From positions 2,604,001 through 2,668,000 of the forward strand of contig NZ_KI911560.1 of NCBI RefSeq assembly GCF_000515275.1: a stretch of 64,000 nucleotides of DNA, written 5' to 3'. Positions 44,838 through 54,552 of this stretch are shown piece after piece. Numbering within the stretch: position 1 is the stretch's first letter; every line of letters begins with the position of its first letter. The translations under genes were made by a program, and so were the position numbers. The notes beneath the pieces were generated by a model, which made no database searches, was not told the DNA's origin, and worked only from the letters and a program-made list of their open reading frames with translations. This DNA comes from Methylophilus sp. 5. Its GTDB lineage: Bacteria; Pseudomonadota; Gammaproteobacteria; Burkholderiales; Methylophilaceae.

Positions 44838-46252
44838 TTTGCTGGCGCCTCTTGTGTCTGGTTGGCAAATGCCGTCGCCCGTTGTGAGAGGGCGATTGGT
44901 TTTTGCATCACATTTTCAATGTCTTGCAGGGCACGCATCACATTGGCCTGCTGCGTAATCAGGCGTTGCTGTGCACTATAAAACTGGATTTCTGTTTGCA
45001 GGTATTCAGTTTTGTCTATGAGCCCCTGGTGCCACTGGTTCTCCAGCTGTGCTTTACGGCGTGTTTGTTGTTCATATTCGCGTGTGAGTGTGATCAGCAA
45101 GTTGGCCGAATCACGGTATTTAATATACGCCTGTTCAGAAAGCTGGATCACCTGATGCTGCAATGCATAAAAGCGCACGGCTTCATTCTGCCGTACTTGC
45201 TCGGCATGTGCCCACAGGTCTGAAGACTTGTTGAGCAGGTTTAACATGGTGCCTATGCCTAAAGACCAGATTTTGTCGCCATATTCATAAATCATGCCTG
45301 GGTTCAGTGATAAGTCCGGGTAACGTTTGGCCATCTCAAGCCTGAGCTGCGATTCGGCTTTGGCGTATTGTGCCAGCCCGCGCTGAATATCCATGCGGTT
45401 GGTTAAGGCCGTATTCTGGATCGTCGGCGCATCGGCGTAAGCTTGCGATTGCGCAAAGCGGGCCTTGAGTATTTGCGACAACTGTAGCGGGGCGATGTTG
45501 AGCGGCAGGTTATGCTGTTCGGTCAAGCCGGCATCATGCAAAATTTTTAGCTCGGTTTGCTTGATTTGCAATGTCAGCTGCTGCAATTGCCATGCAGACT
45601 GATCATGCTGTAATCGAATAGGCAGTACATCCGATTTACCCGCCACGCCATAATCGAGCCGTTTCTGGTAGGCCGCGAGCAAGGTCTGCTGGGAGGTTTG
45701 TAGTCTGGTCAGGCTTGCCTGCATGGCTTGTTGCTCTGCCAGCAGAATTAAATCGAGGCTCAGTTGTTGCCGCAAGGTCCAGGCTGTTTCCGAGATCAAT
45801 ATCTTGGCAATGTCGGCCTGGTATTGCGCGATGTTGATATTAATTTGTCGCTTGTTGGCCGTGATGACCGGAATGTCAACCTGCAAACCGTAAGACCATG
45901 GATTGATGTCACCATTGGCACGATTACTGTGCGATAACTGACCATTTAGGCCTACTTGCGGCCGCAGGCCCGCGCTGGTGATGCCAGCCAAGGCCACTGC
46001 ATAGTCAGACTTGGCGACCTTAAGGGCAGGGTGAAAGTAGAGCGCCGACAGTGTCAGGCTATCTAAGTCCCACGCGCTAATCGGCCACTGTGTTGGCGGC
46101 GATTGCGTGTGCACAAAACTTTTAAAGCCATCTGCGGCAGGCGTCGCCTGCAAAATGGTGTCAATATTTTGTTGTTGCGCAATAGGCTTGGCCTGAAAGG
46201 CGAGGCCACACGCCGTTAACAGCAGCGGAGAAAGGTAAGCGAGCAGACGCAT
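44834..46252 (-). CDS. TolC-family outer-membrane efflux lipoprotein
   Basis: A 472-residue channel protein. The signal peptide ends in a lipobox LLTAC, so C15 is probably lipidated. Long alpha-helical stretches duplicated in the two halves (TolC repeats) match outer-membrane factors. It supplies the outer-membrane exit for the RND system. Overlap ATGA with the adaptor gene indicates coupling. A small gene upstream, 45 bases away on the same strand, may share the transcript. Confidence 0.87.
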   Translation of the reverse strand: MRLLAYLSPLLLTACGLAFQAKPIAQQQNIDTILQATPAADGFKSFVHTQSPPTQWPISAWDLDSLTLSALYFHPALKVAKSDYAVALAGITSAGLRPQVGLNGQLSHSNRANGDINPWSYGLQVDIPVITANKRQININIAQYQADIAKILISETAWTLRQQLSLDLILLAEQQAMQASLTRLQTSQQTLLAAYQKRLDYGVAGKSDVLPIRLQHDQSAWQLQQLTLQIKQTELKILHDAGLTEQHNLPLNIAPLQLSQILKARFAQSQAYADAPTIQNTALTNRMDIQRGLAQYAKAESQLRLEMAKRYPDLSLNPGMIYEYGDKIWSLGIGTMLNLLNKSSDLWAHAEQVRQNEAVRFYALQHQVIQLSEQAYIKYRDSANLLITLTREYEQQTRRKAQLENQWHQGLIDKTEYLQTEIQFYSAQQRLITQQANVMRALQDIENVMQKPIALSQRATAFANQTQEAPAK

Positions 46253-46297
46253 AGCGTTGGCAGGCGTGGTGCAAACGCACCGGCACCCAGCGAAAAT

Positions 46298-46546
46298 TTA
46301 TTCGACGATGGTCGCGTGGACCGCATCCAGCGCGTCTTGCAATAGTTCTTCTGGCAGCTGGTTGATGGTGGTTGCCAACAAGTCGGCAGCTTCGACCGTA
46401 CGAATTGGCAGGTCAGTGGTATTGAGTTCTGCGATTAAACCGGCAGCCACACCAGTAATTTGCAGCAAAATTTCGCGCTCTCGCATTAAAAGCTCAAGCT
46501 CGGCTCTAAGCATGTTTTCTTCGGCTGAATGCATATCCTGTCCCAT
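46298..46546 (-). CDS. Small hypothetical protein ahead of the efflux operon
   Basis: An 82-residue, mostly helical acidic protein (MRAEL-type heptads: ENMLRAELELLMREREIL, then INQLPEELLQDALDAVH). I do not recognise a family; no Cys or His clusters suggest metal binding. It lies 45 bases upstream of the outer-membrane efflux gene on the same strand, so co-expression is likely. ATG 46546 is my choice; ATG 46534 has a nearer AGGA. The frame has a normal amino-acid mix, and no gene overlaps it. Confidence 0.6.
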   Translation of the reverse strand: MGQDMHSAEENMLRAELELLMREREILLQITGVAAGLIAELNTTDLPIRTVEAADLLATTINQLPEELLQDALDAVHATIVE

Positions 46547-46645
46547 GAACAACTTATCGTTGATATTTAATCCAGCATCTTGCAGTTGAACGCCAGGCTT
46601 GTCAATGTGAACGCTACAAGTTTGTGGGCGAGGCTAAAAATGGGC

Positions 46646-46651
46646 TATAAT
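46646..46651 (+). promoter_or_regulatory. -10 element of tRNA-Leu
   Basis: A perfect TATAAT 29 bases before the mature tRNA start, with a weak TTGTGG 18 bases upstream. Confidence 0.5.
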
Positions 46652-46680
46652 AGCGAATTGCTGGTTTTGGCTGGCAATAT

Positions 46681-46765
46681 GCGAAAGTGGCGGAATTGGT
46701 AGACGCACTGGATTTAGGTTCCAGCGCCGCGAGGCGTGAGAGTTCGAGTCTCTCCTTTCGCACCA
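46681..46765 (+). tRNA. tRNA-Leu (anticodon UAG)
   Basis: GCGAAAG pairs with CTTTCGC to form the acceptor stem. The anticodon loop reads TTTAGGT (anticodon TAG), the variable arm is long as in leucine tRNAs, the T-loop TTCGAGTC is present, and CCA is encoded. 85 bases. Confidence 0.97.
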
Positions 46766-46909
46766 CCTGCATTTTATTGATAGGTTTTATATAAAAATAA
46801 ATAGTCAGGTGATGTATGAATGAAATAACAGGCTTCCGTTGCAGGAGGCCTTTATTGTTTTTAGCGTTGGATGACTGGCAGCCAGGCGGCTAGCAGAAAG
46901 AAATTGCAC

Positions 46910-47284
46910 ATGAATATCGTACAAACACCAAATGCACCCGCTGCGATTGGCCCTTATGCGCAAGGCGTTGTGGTTGGTAATATACTGTATACCTCAGGCC
47001 AGATTGCATTGCGCCCGGATGGTAGTCTGAATGATGGCGACATTGTTGCGCAAACCCGTCAGGTACTGGCGAACCTGCAAGCGATTATTGAAGCAGCAGG
47101 CGGCAACTTGCAGCAAGTGGTGAAAACCACGGTTTTTCTTAAAAATCTGGACGACTTTGCCGCGATGAACCAGATTTACGCTGAAGCGTTTGTTGCGCAT
47201 ACGCCTGCGCGCTCTACGGTACAAGTGGCCAAGCTGCCGCGCGATGTGCTGGTAGAAATTGAAGCGATTGTTGCTTTAAGCTAA
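46910..47284 (+). CDS. ridA: RidA family enamine/imine deaminase
   Basis: RidA hydrolyses reactive 2-aminoacrylate-type intermediates from amino acid metabolism. The 124-residue protein shows the family elements AAIGPYAQGVVVGNILYTSGQ, ARSTVQVAKLPRD (Arg that binds the carboxylate) and a late acidic IEAIVAL. I start at ATG 46910 (MNIVQTPNAPA), matching family N-termini. It is a single gene between the tRNA and tig. Confidence 0.93.
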   Translation: MNIVQTPNAPAAIGPYAQGVVVGNILYTSGQIALRPDGSLNDGDIVAQTRQVLANLQAIIEAAGGNLQQVVKTTVFLKNLDDFAAMNQIYAEAFVAHTPARSTVQVAKLPRDVLVEIEAIVALS

Positions 47285-47588
47285 ATGTATAAAGCAGGTG
47301 CTTGAAGTCTGGCTTTGTGGCGCCATATTGATTTTAAACGCAGGCTTTTTTGTGGGCTTGTGTCTATTCGTTGAAGCTAAGTGATCGGCTTGTTGCATGC
47401 GCATGGGCTTGAAGTTTATTTCAATTCAGAGTTGTGTTATATTTTTAGGCTCTTTTTTCATAATTTGATCGTATTCAAAAGCCTTTAGAGTGTGGTCAGG
47501 TTGTGTTTAAACATTTATTGAGACGCACAAGCATGCGTCTACTTACATAACCCATCGTTATTAAAACGATTTTTACAGGAAGTTCAGC
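47285..47588. other. Gap between ridA and tig with two hairpins
   Basis: About 300 bases, no credible gene. Near the tig end there are two short hairpins: AGACGCA / TGCGTCT around 47520-47541, and ATCGTT / AACGAT around 47553-47571, with an AGGA site close to the tig ATG. They may shape the tig 5' leader. No clear sigma-70 pair. Confidence 0.4.
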
Positions 47589-48899
47589 ATGGCAGCAGTA
47601 TCTGTTGAAACAGTCAGCAACTTGGAACGTCGTATGACTATCAAAGTCCCTTTGGCTCCGCTGGAAGGGCAAATCAGACAACGTTTACAGCAAATTTCTC
47701 GCACAGCCAAATTTTCTGGTTTCCGTCCGGGTAAAGCGCCTATTGGCCTGGTTAATCAGCACTATGGTGACCAGGTGCGTGACGAGGTTTACTCCAAAGC
47801 GGTTGAAACCAGCTTTGGTGATGCCGTTGAGCAAAACAAACTGCGCGTTGCTGGCTTTCCTAATATTGAGCATCTGCCATTTAAAGATGCTGCCGAAGAA
47901 TTTGAATACATTGCTACTTTTGAGATTTTTCCTGAAGTGGCAGTGGGTGATTTGAGTAAAGTTAAAATCGAACGTCCAGCACTGGAATTGTCCGATGCTG
48001 ACGTTGAAAAGACACTGGATGTATTGGTAAAACAGCGCGTGAGTTACGAGCCTGTGAAGCGCGCATCTAAAAAAGCAGATCGTATCAACATCACCTTGAC
48101 GGCGTCTATTGATGGCCAACAAGTTGAAAGCACCGGCGACCGTGGCATTGACCTGGTGATTGGCGAGCCTGGCCGTGTGAGCGAGTTTGATGATGCCTTG
48201 CTTGGCGGTAAAGCTGGTAGCGAGAAAACATTCGATATTACTTATCCAGCAGACCATAACCCAGCGCAATTGGCTGGTAAAACAGTGACTTATGACGTGA
48301 AGTTCGTGTCTGTGTCACAACCTGTTTACCCGGAAATTGATGCCGAATTTGCTAAAAACCTGGGTGTGGAAGACGGTAACCTCGACACCATGAAGTCTGA
48401 AATCAAGCAAAGTCTGGTGCAAGAAGTCGACAAACGTATCAAAGCGCGTGTGAAAGAGTCTGTGTTTCAGGCGCTGGTTGATGAAACCAGTTTTGAATTG
48501 CCAAAAGCAATTGTGTCAGCTGAAACTAATCGCCTGATGCAAGCTGCCGCACAAAACCTGCGTCAGCGTGGTGTAGACCCAACGCAAGTACCGATGGAAC
48601 CTGCTGTGTTCGAAACACAGGCACAACGCAACGCCAAATTGCGCATGGTATTGACTGAACTGGTCAACACAAACGAGTTGCATGCCACGGCAGACCAAGT
48701 GCGTGCCATGGTAGACAGTTTTGCACAAAGCTTTGAAAGACCAGACGAACTGGTGAGCTGGTATTATGCCGATGTGAAACGTCTGGATGAGCCTGCAGCA
48801 TTGGCAACAGAAGAAAACGTGGTGGCTTGGGTGCTGGATAAGGCCAAAGTCACTAACAAAAAAATTAAATTTGATGAATTGATGATGGCAGGTGCTTAA
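47589..48899 (+). CDS. tig: Trigger factor (ribosome-bound chaperone)
   Basis: The first chaperone met by nascent chains, with an N-terminal ribosome-binding domain containing GFRPGKAPIGLV (variant of the GFRxGKxP signature), a central FKBP-type prolyl isomerase domain (about residues 150-245) and a C-terminal chaperone domain. 436 residues. The order tig-clpP-clpX-lon that follows is conserved in proteobacteria. clpP begins three bases after the stop. Confidence 0.97.
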   Translation: MAAVSVETVSNLERRMTIKVPLAPLEGQIRQRLQQISRTAKFSGFRPGKAPIGLVNQHYGDQVRDEVYSKAVETSFGDAVEQNKLRVAGFPNIEHLPFKDAAEEFEYIATFEIFPEVAVGDLSKVKIERPALELSDADVEKTLDVLVKQRVSYEPVKRASKKADRINITLTASIDGQQVESTGDRGIDLVIGEPGRVSEFDDALLGGKAGSEKTFDITYPADHNPAQLAGKTVTYDVKFVSVSQPVYPEIDAEFAKNLGVEDGNLDTMKSEIKQSLVQEVDKRIKARVKESVFQALVDETSFELPKAIVSAETNRLMQAAAQNLRQRGVDPTQVPMEPAVFETQAQRNAKLRMVLTELVNTNELHATADQVRAMVDSFAQSFERPDELVSWYYADVKRLDEPAALATEENVVAWVLDKAKVTNKKIKFDELMMAGA

Positions 48900-48902
48900 A
48901 CC

Positions 48903-49550
48903 ATGAATTATATGAACGCGAACGAGGGCATGATGCAAGAAAGAATGGAGCCGCAAGGTCTTGGGTATATTCCCATGGTCATTGAGCAAAGTGGCAGGGG
49001 TGAGCGTTCATATGACATCTATTCACGCTTACTGAAAGAGCGCGTCATTTTTCTGGTTGGGCCTGTCAATGACATGACCGCTAACCTGGTAGTGGCGCAG
49101 CTGTTATTTCTGGAAGCTGAAAACCCAGACAAAGATATTTCCTTGTACATTAACTCTCCAGGTGGCTCTGTGACTGCCGGGATGTCGATTTATGACACCA
49201 TGCAGTTTATCAAGCCAGATGTCAGTACCTTATGTATTGGCCAGGCAGCCAGCATGGGCGCATTTCTGTTGACCGCAGGTGCGAAGGGTAAGCGTTTCTG
49301 CCTGCCCAACTCACGCGTGATGATTCACCAGCCACTGGGTGGATTCCAGGGCCAGGCCTCTGATATCGCGATTCATGCCAAGGAAATTTTGTATCTGAAA
49401 GACAAGTTAAATGGCATCATGGCACATCACACGGGTCAGAATATCGACACCATTGCCAACGATACCGATCGTGACAATTTTATGAGTGCTGACGCTGCCA
49501 AGGCTTATGGCCTGGTAGACCAGGTGATTGCCGCACGTAGCGCTGTTTAA
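48903..49550 (+). CDS. clpP: ATP-dependent Clp protease proteolytic subunit
   Basis: ClpP forms the two-ring serine protease chamber used by ClpX. The triad S117 ([11 protein letters not shown]), H142 ([10 protein letters not shown]) and D191 is readable. 215 residues from ATG 48903, including an N-terminal extension of about 20 residues that may be a propeptide. It starts three bases after tig and is followed by clpX at 27 bases. Confidence 0.97.
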   Translation: MNYMNANEGMMQERMEPQGLGYIPMVIEQSGRGERSYDIYSRLLKERVIFLVGPVNDMTANLVVAQLLFLEAENPDKDISLYINSPGGSVTAGMSIYDTMQFIKPDVSTLCIGQAASMGAFLLTAGAKGKRFCLPNSRVMIHQPLGGFQGQASDIAIHAKEILYLKDKLNGIMAHHTGQNIDTIANDTDRDNFMSADAAKAYGLVDQVIAARSAV

Positions 49551-49577
49551 TCAGCGAGCAACCAGCAGGGGAAGAGC

Positions 49578-50867
49578 ATGGCAAACAAATCTGATAGCGA
49601 AAAGCTTTTATATTGCTCGTTTTGTGGCAAAAGCCAGCACGAAGTCAAAAAACTGATTGCTGGTCCATCTGTGTTTATTTGCGATGAGTGCGTTGACTTG
49701 TGCAACGACATTATTCGTGAAGAGATCCAGAGCCTGAACGAAATCAAGTCCGCAGATAAAAAACTGCCGACACCACAGGAAATCTGCCTGATTCTGGATC
49801 AATACGTCATTGGCCAGGTGCAAGCGAAGAAGAACCTGGCAGTGGCGGTTTACAACCATTACAAGCGCCTGGGTTACAACCCGCTGTCTGACGGTAGCCA
49901 GACAGGTAAAGACGATATTGAAGTGCAAAAAAGCAATATTTTGCTGATTGGCCCAACCGGCTCCGGTAAAACTTTGCTGGCCCAAACATTGGCGCGCTTG
50001 CTGGATGTGCCATTTGTCATGGCCGATGCCACGACATTGACTGAAGCGGGTTATGTTGGTGAAGACGTTGAAAACATCATGCAGAAATTACTGCAAAAAT
50101 GCGATTACGACGTTGAAAAAGCACAACGCGGTATTGTTTACATTGATGAAGTGGACAAGATTTCACGTAAATCTGACAATCCATCTATTACCCGCGACGT
50201 TTCTGGCGAGGGCGTGCAACAAGCCTTGCTGAAACTGATCGAAGGTACGATTGCCTCTGTGCCGCCACAAGGCGGCCGCAAACACCCTAATCAGGAGTTT
50301 GTACAACTGGACACGACTAACATCCTGTTCATTTGCGGTGGTGCATTTGATGGCTTGGAAAAAGTCATTCGTCATCGCTCAGAAAAAGGCGGCATTGGTT
50401 TTGGCGCTGAAGTAAAGAGCAAGGAAGATATTCGTGCGGTAGGTGAGGTATTGCGTGAAGTTGAGCCGGAAGATTTGATCAAGTTTGGCTTGATTCCTGA
50501 GTTTATTGGTCGTCTACCAGTGGTAGCAACCTTAGAGTCTCTGGATGAAGCCGCCTTGATGACGATTCTGGTTGAGCCAAAAAATGCTTTAACCAAGCAA
50601 TATATGAAGTTGTTCAAGATGGAAGGTGTAGAACTTGAGTTTGAAAATTCTGCACTGCTGTTGATCGCTAAAAAAGCACTTGAGCGTAAAACGGGTGCGC
50701 GTGGTTTGCGTTCTATTATGGAGCACTCGTTGCTCGACCTCATGTACGAATTACCATCACTCAAAGGCTTGTCTAAAGTCATTGTCGATGCTGGCGTGAT
50801 TGAACACACTTCCGAACCAATTCTGATTTATCAGGATGCGCAAAAACGCGTTGAAAACGCACACTAA
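49578..50867 (+). CDS. clpX: ATP-dependent Clp protease ATP-binding subunit ClpX
   Basis: ClpX unfolds substrates and feeds them to ClpP. The N-terminal zinc finger has C13, C16, C35 and C38 ([18 protein letters not shown]). Walker A is GPTGSGKT (125-132), and [13 protein letters not shown] VYIDEVDKI, the pore GYVGEDVE and the sensor regions follow. 429 residues. It is preceded by an AGGGGAAG ribosome site and followed by a hairpin. Confidence 0.97.
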   Translation: MANKSDSEKLLYCSFCGKSQHEVKKLIAGPSVFICDECVDLCNDIIREEIQSLNEIKSADKKLPTPQEICLILDQYVIGQVQAKKNLAVAVYNHYKRLGYNPLSDGSQTGKDDIEVQKSNILLIGPTGSGKTLLAQTLARLLDVPFVMADATTLTEAGYVGEDVENIMQKLLQKCDYDVEKAQRGIVYIDEVDKISRKSDNPSITRDVSGEGVQQALLKLIEGTIASVPPQGGRKHPNQEFVQLDTTNILFICGGAFDGLEKVIRHRSEKGGIGFGAEVKSKEDIRAVGEVLREVEPEDLIKFGLIPEFIGRLPVVATLESLDEAALMTILVEPKNALTKQYMKLFKMEGVELEFENSALLLIAKKALERKTGARGLRSIMEHSLLDLMYELPSLKGLSKVIVDAGVIEHTSEPILIYQDAQKRVENAH

Positions 50868-50874
50868 ATCACAC

Positions 50875-50900
50875 TTGCAATAGCCGTCCGGCTATTGCAA
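50875..50900 (+). repeat. Inverted repeat after clpX
   Basis: TTGCAATAGCC and GGCTATTGCAA arms (11 bases each) with a GTCC loop. It is a strong hairpin but has no T-run, so it may be an mRNA-end stabiliser or a Rho-linked end, not a classic terminator. Confidence 0.6.
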
Positions 50901-50931
50901 GATAGCATCTACAACATTAGATGCCTGCTCT

Positions 50932-50959
50932 CTTGAATTCTCAAAGAATGTTCCCATCT
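50932..50959 (+). promoter_or_regulatory. Heat-shock (sigma-32 type) promoter of lon
   Basis: CTTGAA (50932-50937), 14 bases, TCCCATCT (50952-50959). This closely matches the sigma-32 pattern CTTGAA, 13-17 bases, CCCCATnT. It lies 43 bases before the lon start, and lon is a known heat-shock gene in proteobacteria. Confidence 0.7.
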
Positions 50960-51002
50960 AAATGCAAAGGACTGGCTCCTTTGACACTTTTTGAAAGACG
51001 CT

Positions 51003-53438
51003 ATGACAGAACACACTTTGCTTGACTCCGAGATCCCCGAAGAATCCGCTTTAATCCCGTTATTGCCATTGCGCGATGTCGTCGTCTACCCACATCTGGT
51101 TATTCCGTTGTTTGTTGGTCGCACCAAGTCGGTCAAAGCGTTAGAGCGCGCCTCTGAAGGCGATAAAAAGATTTTGCTGGTTGCCCAAAAGTCGGCCAAC
51201 AAGGACGATCCGGTTGCAGAAGACCTGTATGAGATCGGCACGCTGGCAACGGTGTTGCAAATGCTGAAGTTGCCTGATGGCACCGTTAAAGTACTGGTTG
51301 AAGGCCTGCATCGCGTCCGTGTGTCTGATTTTGTAGAGACCGATGACTGCTTTATGGCTTTGGGTGAAGAGGTTGAGCAAACTGATCAGGACGACAAAGA
51401 GGCTGAGGCCTTGATGCGCACTGTAATGACCCAATTTGACCAATACGTCAAACTGAACAAAAAAATTCCACCAGAAATTTTGACCTCATTAGCAACGATT
51501 AATGAGCCAGGTCGCTTGGCAGATACCATTTCTGCCCATCTGACGCTTAAGCTGGAAGAAAAACAAAAAGTGCTGGAAATGCTCAGTGTGATTGAGCGTT
51601 TAGAGCATTTGCTGTTCCTGATGGAGTCTGAAATTGACATCCTGCAGGTAGAAAAACGTATCCGTGGCCGTGTGAAACGCCAGATGGAGAAAAGCCAGCG
51701 CGAGTACTACCTGAATGAGCAAGTGAAAGCCATCCAGAAAGAACTGGGCGAGCAAGATGAAAATGCCGAGATGGAAGAGCTGGAGCAGCGCATCAAAAAT
51801 GCCGCCATGCCTAAAGAGGCGCTGGCCAAAGTCACTGCTGAGCTGAAAAAACTCAAATTGATGTCGCCAATGTCGGCCGAAGCATCGGTTGTGCGTAACT
51901 ACATTGATACCTTGCTCAATTTGCCCTGGAAAAAGAAAACCAAAATCAGCAAAGACCTGCAAGCCGCAGAAGCGATTCTGGATGCCGACCATTATGGCCT
52001 GGACAAAGTGAAAGAGCGGATTGTCGAGTATCTGGCTGTGCAGCAGCGTGTGGGTAAGCTGAAGGCGCCGATTTTATGCCTGGTAGGCCCGCCAGGGGTG
52101 GGTAAAACCTCCCTGGGGCAAAGTATCGCTAAAGCGGTGAACCGCAAGTTTGTGCGCATGGCCTTGGGCGGTGTGCGTGACGAAGCCGAGATTCGCGGCC
52201 ATCGTCGCACCTACATTGGCTCTATGCCTGGTAAAGTGCTGCAAAGCATGACCAAGGTTGGTGTAAAAAACCCGTTATTCTTGCTCGATGAGGTCGACAA
52301 GATGGGGCAGGACATGCGTGGTGATCCGTCTTCTGCCTTATTGGAGGTGCTGGACCCGGAGCAAAACCACACCTTTGCCGATCACTATGTCGAAGTCGAC
52401 TATGATCTGAGCGATGTGATGTTTGTGGCGACCGCAAATAGTATGAACATCCCCGAACCATTACTGGATCGTATGGAAATCATTCGTTTGTCTGGCTACA
52501 CAGAAGATGAGAAGATTAACATTGCGCAGCGCTACCTGTTGCCTAAGCAATTAAAAGCGCATGCACTCAAGGCAACAGAAATTGCCGTGGCTGAAAGCGT
52601 TTTGCGCGATATTGTGCGGTATTACACGCGTGAAGCCGGTGTACGTCGCCTTGAGCAAGAAATCGCTAAAATTTGCCGTAAAGCGGTGAAAGAGCAATTG
52701 TTGGCCACGGGCAAGAGTAAAACAGTTAAAAAAATCAATATCACCAGCAAGAACATTGAGCAATACCTGGGCGTGAAACGCTACGATTTTGGCGTTGCAG
52801 CCAAAGACAACCAGGTAGGGCAGGTGACTGGCCTGGCCTGGACCTCTGTGGGCGGCGAATTGCTGACGATTGAAGCCGTGACGTTGCCTGGTAAAGGCAA
52901 GACCATTACCACCGGTAAGCTGGGTGACGTGATGCAGGAGTCGGTGACGGCTGCCATGAGCGTTGTCCGTAGCCGGTCAGAAGGCTTGGGCATTCCAACT
53001 GACTTCTATGAGAAGAAAGACATCCATATTCACTTGCCAGAAGGGGCGACGCCCAAAGATGGCCCAAGTGCTGGTATTGGCCTGACTACTGCGATTGTGT
53101 CTGTACTCACTGGGATTCCGGCGCGCGCAGATGTTGCGATGACGGGTGAAATTACCTTGCGCGGTGAAGTATTGCCGATTGGCGGATTGAAAGAAAAACT
53201 GTTGGCTGCTCACCGTGGTGGTATTAAAACAGTGCTAATTCCTTCAGCCAATGAAAAAGATTTGGTGGATATTCCGGCCAATATTAAAAAAGACCTCGAG
53301 ATTCATTGCGTCAAATGGATAGATCAGGTGCTGGATTTGGCCCTTGAAAGTGCTCCTAAGCCGTTGACAGCAGATGCGCCAGCGGTGGAGATTGTGGCTT
53401 CTGGTGATGCAAATCCAGAGCAAGCTGTCACGCATTAG
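51003..53438 (+). CDS. lon: ATP-dependent Lon protease
   Basis: Lon degrades misfolded and regulatory proteins. It has an N-terminal LON substrate domain ([20 protein letters not shown]), an AAA+ domain with Walker A GPPGVGKT, and the protease domain with the S689-K732 dyad ([24 protein letters not shown]). I start at ATG 51003; 811 residues. It has its own heat-shock-like promoter although it follows clpX closely. Confidence 0.97.
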   Translation: MTEHTLLDSEIPEESALIPLLPLRDVVVYPHLVIPLFVGRTKSVKALERASEGDKKILLVAQKSANKDDPVAEDLYEIGTLATVLQMLKLPDGTVKVLVEGLHRVRVSDFVETDDCFMALGEEVEQTDQDDKEAEALMRTVMTQFDQYVKLNKKIPPEILTSLATINEPGRLADTISAHLTLKLEEKQKVLEMLSVIERLEHLLFLMESEIDILQVEKRIRGRVKRQMEKSQREYYLNEQVKAIQKELGEQDENAEMEELEQRIKNAAMPKEALAKVTAELKKLKLMSPMSAEASVVRNYIDTLLNLPWKKKTKISKDLQAAEAILDADHYGLDKVKERIVEYLAVQQRVGKLKAPILCLVGPPGVGKTSLGQSIAKAVNRKFVRMALGGVRDEAEIRGHRRTYIGSMPGKVLQSMTKVGVKNPLFLLDEVDKMGQDMRGDPSSALLEVLDPEQNHTFADHYVEVDYDLSDVMFVATANSMNIPEPLLDRMEIIRLSGYTEDEKINIAQRYLLPKQLKAHALKATEIAVAESVLRDIVRYYTREAGVRRLEQEIAKICRKAVKEQLLATGKSKTVKKINITSKNIEQYLGVKRYDFGVAAKDNQVGQVTGLAWTSVGGELLTIEAVTLPGKGKTITTGKLGDVMQESVTAAMSVVRSRSEGLGIPTDFYEKKDIHIHLPEGATPKDGPSAGIGLTTAIVSVLTGIPARADVAMTGEITLRGEVLPIGGLKEKLLAAHRGGIKTVLIPSANEKDLVDIPANIKKDLEIHCVKWIDQVLDLALESAPKPLTADAPAVEIVASGDANPEQAVTH

Positions 53439-53479
53439 TAAAATTGATGCGAATTATTGTCAAAAGGCCGGATTAGCGC

Positions 53480-53509
53480 TTGACAGCTCGTTTTGCGGCT
53501 TGATATAAA
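53480..53509 (+). promoter_or_regulatory. Sigma-70 promoter of the HU gene
   Basis: TTGACA (53480-53485), 18 bases, TATAAA (53504-53509). Ends 48 bases before the HU GTG start. A good match in both boxes. Confidence 0.65.
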
Positions 53510-53557
53510 GACGGTACAGGATGTACCTGTCTTTTTAACTAGTAATAGGGGAAACAC

Positions 53558-53830
53558 GTGAATAAATCAGAATTGATAGATCATATTGCAAGTGCAGCTG
53601 GCATTTCTAAAGCGGCAGCGGCTCGTGCTCTGGATGCAACAACTGAAGCTATTTCCGGCGCATTAAAAAAAGGTGATCTGGTAACCTTGATTGGTTTTGG
53701 TACATTCTATGTAGGTGAGCGTTCTGCCCGTTCTGGCCGTAACCCTCGTACCGGTGCAACAATTAACATCAAAGCTGCTAAATCTCCTAAATTTAGGGCT
53801 GGTAAAGGTCTTAAAGATGCTGTAAACTAG
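53558..53830 (+). CDS. hupB: DNA-binding protein HU-beta
   Basis: A 90-residue nucleoid protein that bends and compacts DNA as a dimer. It opens [26 protein letters not shown] and carries the DNA-gripping arm with [20 protein letters not shown]. It starts at GTG 53558 after an AGGGG site. Its place after lon is the standard order in many proteobacteria. Confidence 0.96.
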   Translation: MNKSELIDHIASAAGISKAAAARALDATTEAISGALKKGDLVTLIGFGTFYVGERSARSGRNPRTGATINIKAAKSPKFRAGKGLKDAVN

Positions 53831-53891
53831 CATTCTTTGGTTGAGCAGCTAAGTTGCTCTACCAGTAGTAGCACCACACAGTGGTTGTTAC

Positions 53892-53967
53892 GGGTGCTTA
53901 GCTCAGTTGGTAGAGCGTCGCCCTTACAAGGCGAATGTCAGCGGTTCGACCCCGTTAGCACCCACCA
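53892..53967 (+). tRNA. tRNA-Val (anticodon UAC)
   Basis: GGGTGCT pairs with AGCACCC; D-loop AGCTCAGTTGGTAGAGC; anticodon loop CTTACAA within TCGCC/GGCGA; T-loop GTTCGACC; encoded CCA. 76 bases. Confidence 0.97.
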
Positions 53968-54083
53968 AACAATTTAAATTAAGAGTGCGAAGTATGCGCT
54001 CTTAATTTTTTGAGTGACACTGTACTTAAGAAGTTACTTTAACAAGTGAAGCTAAGTACAAGTTAATAATTAAAAAATAGTTG

Positions 54084-54111
54084 TTGATTTTATAATAAAC
54101 AGTGTTATAAT
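54084..54111 (+). promoter_or_regulatory. Candidate sigma-70 promoter of tRNA-Asp
   Basis: TTGATT (54084-54089), 16 bases, TATAAT (54106-54111), 19 bases before the tRNA. Confidence 0.5.
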
Positions 54112-54130
54112 TTCAGCTTAACGATTACCG

Positions 54131-54207
54131 GGAGCGGTAGTTCAGTTGGTTAGAATACCGGCCTGTCACGCCGGGGGTCGCGGGTTCGAGTCCCGTCCGC
54201 TCCGCCA
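54131..54207 (+). tRNA. tRNA-Asp (anticodon GUC)
   Basis: GGAGCGG pairs with CCGCTCC; anticodon loop CTGTCAC within CCGGC/GCCGG; T-loop GTTCGAGTC; encoded CCA. 77 bases. Confidence 0.97.
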
Positions 54208-54211
54208 AATT

Positions 54212-54239
54212 AAAGCCCTGATTTATCAGGGCTTTTTTC
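54212..54239 (+). terminator. Rho-independent terminator after tRNA-Asp
   Basis: AAAGCCCTGA and TCAGGGCTTT arms, then six Ts. Confidence 0.87.
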
Positions 54240-54552
54240 TTTTCTGCCTAATCAATTCAATATCTTTAAACATCGTTATATTCCAAATTTGGAATGAGAT
54301 GACTTCATCTGGTTTGGCTTTATTAAATTTCGTTTATGGTAAATCTGACTGATCATGCATTCAGTGATGTGTACCGTATCCTAGTGAATGCATTCATCAA
54401 CGCAGGGCTGATAAATTCCTATCGTGCCACATTGCTTTCACCTCACCTGTAAAGTCATCCTCAACGTGTGATCACAGGGCTTGAATCCGTCTATATTGGC
54501 GGGTTTATGGTATAGTTTGCTGTTGCAAAAATCAGGTAATGGAAACTATAAA
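54240..54552. other. Non-coding stretch before ppiD with several palindromes
   Basis: About 310 bases with no convincing gene. It holds a perfect 14-base palindrome TTCCAAATTTGGAA (54281-54294), an inverted repeat ATGCATTCA (54355-54363) / TGAATGCAT (54385-54393), and a -10-like TATAGT shortly before ppiD. Their purpose is unknown. Confidence 0.45.
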
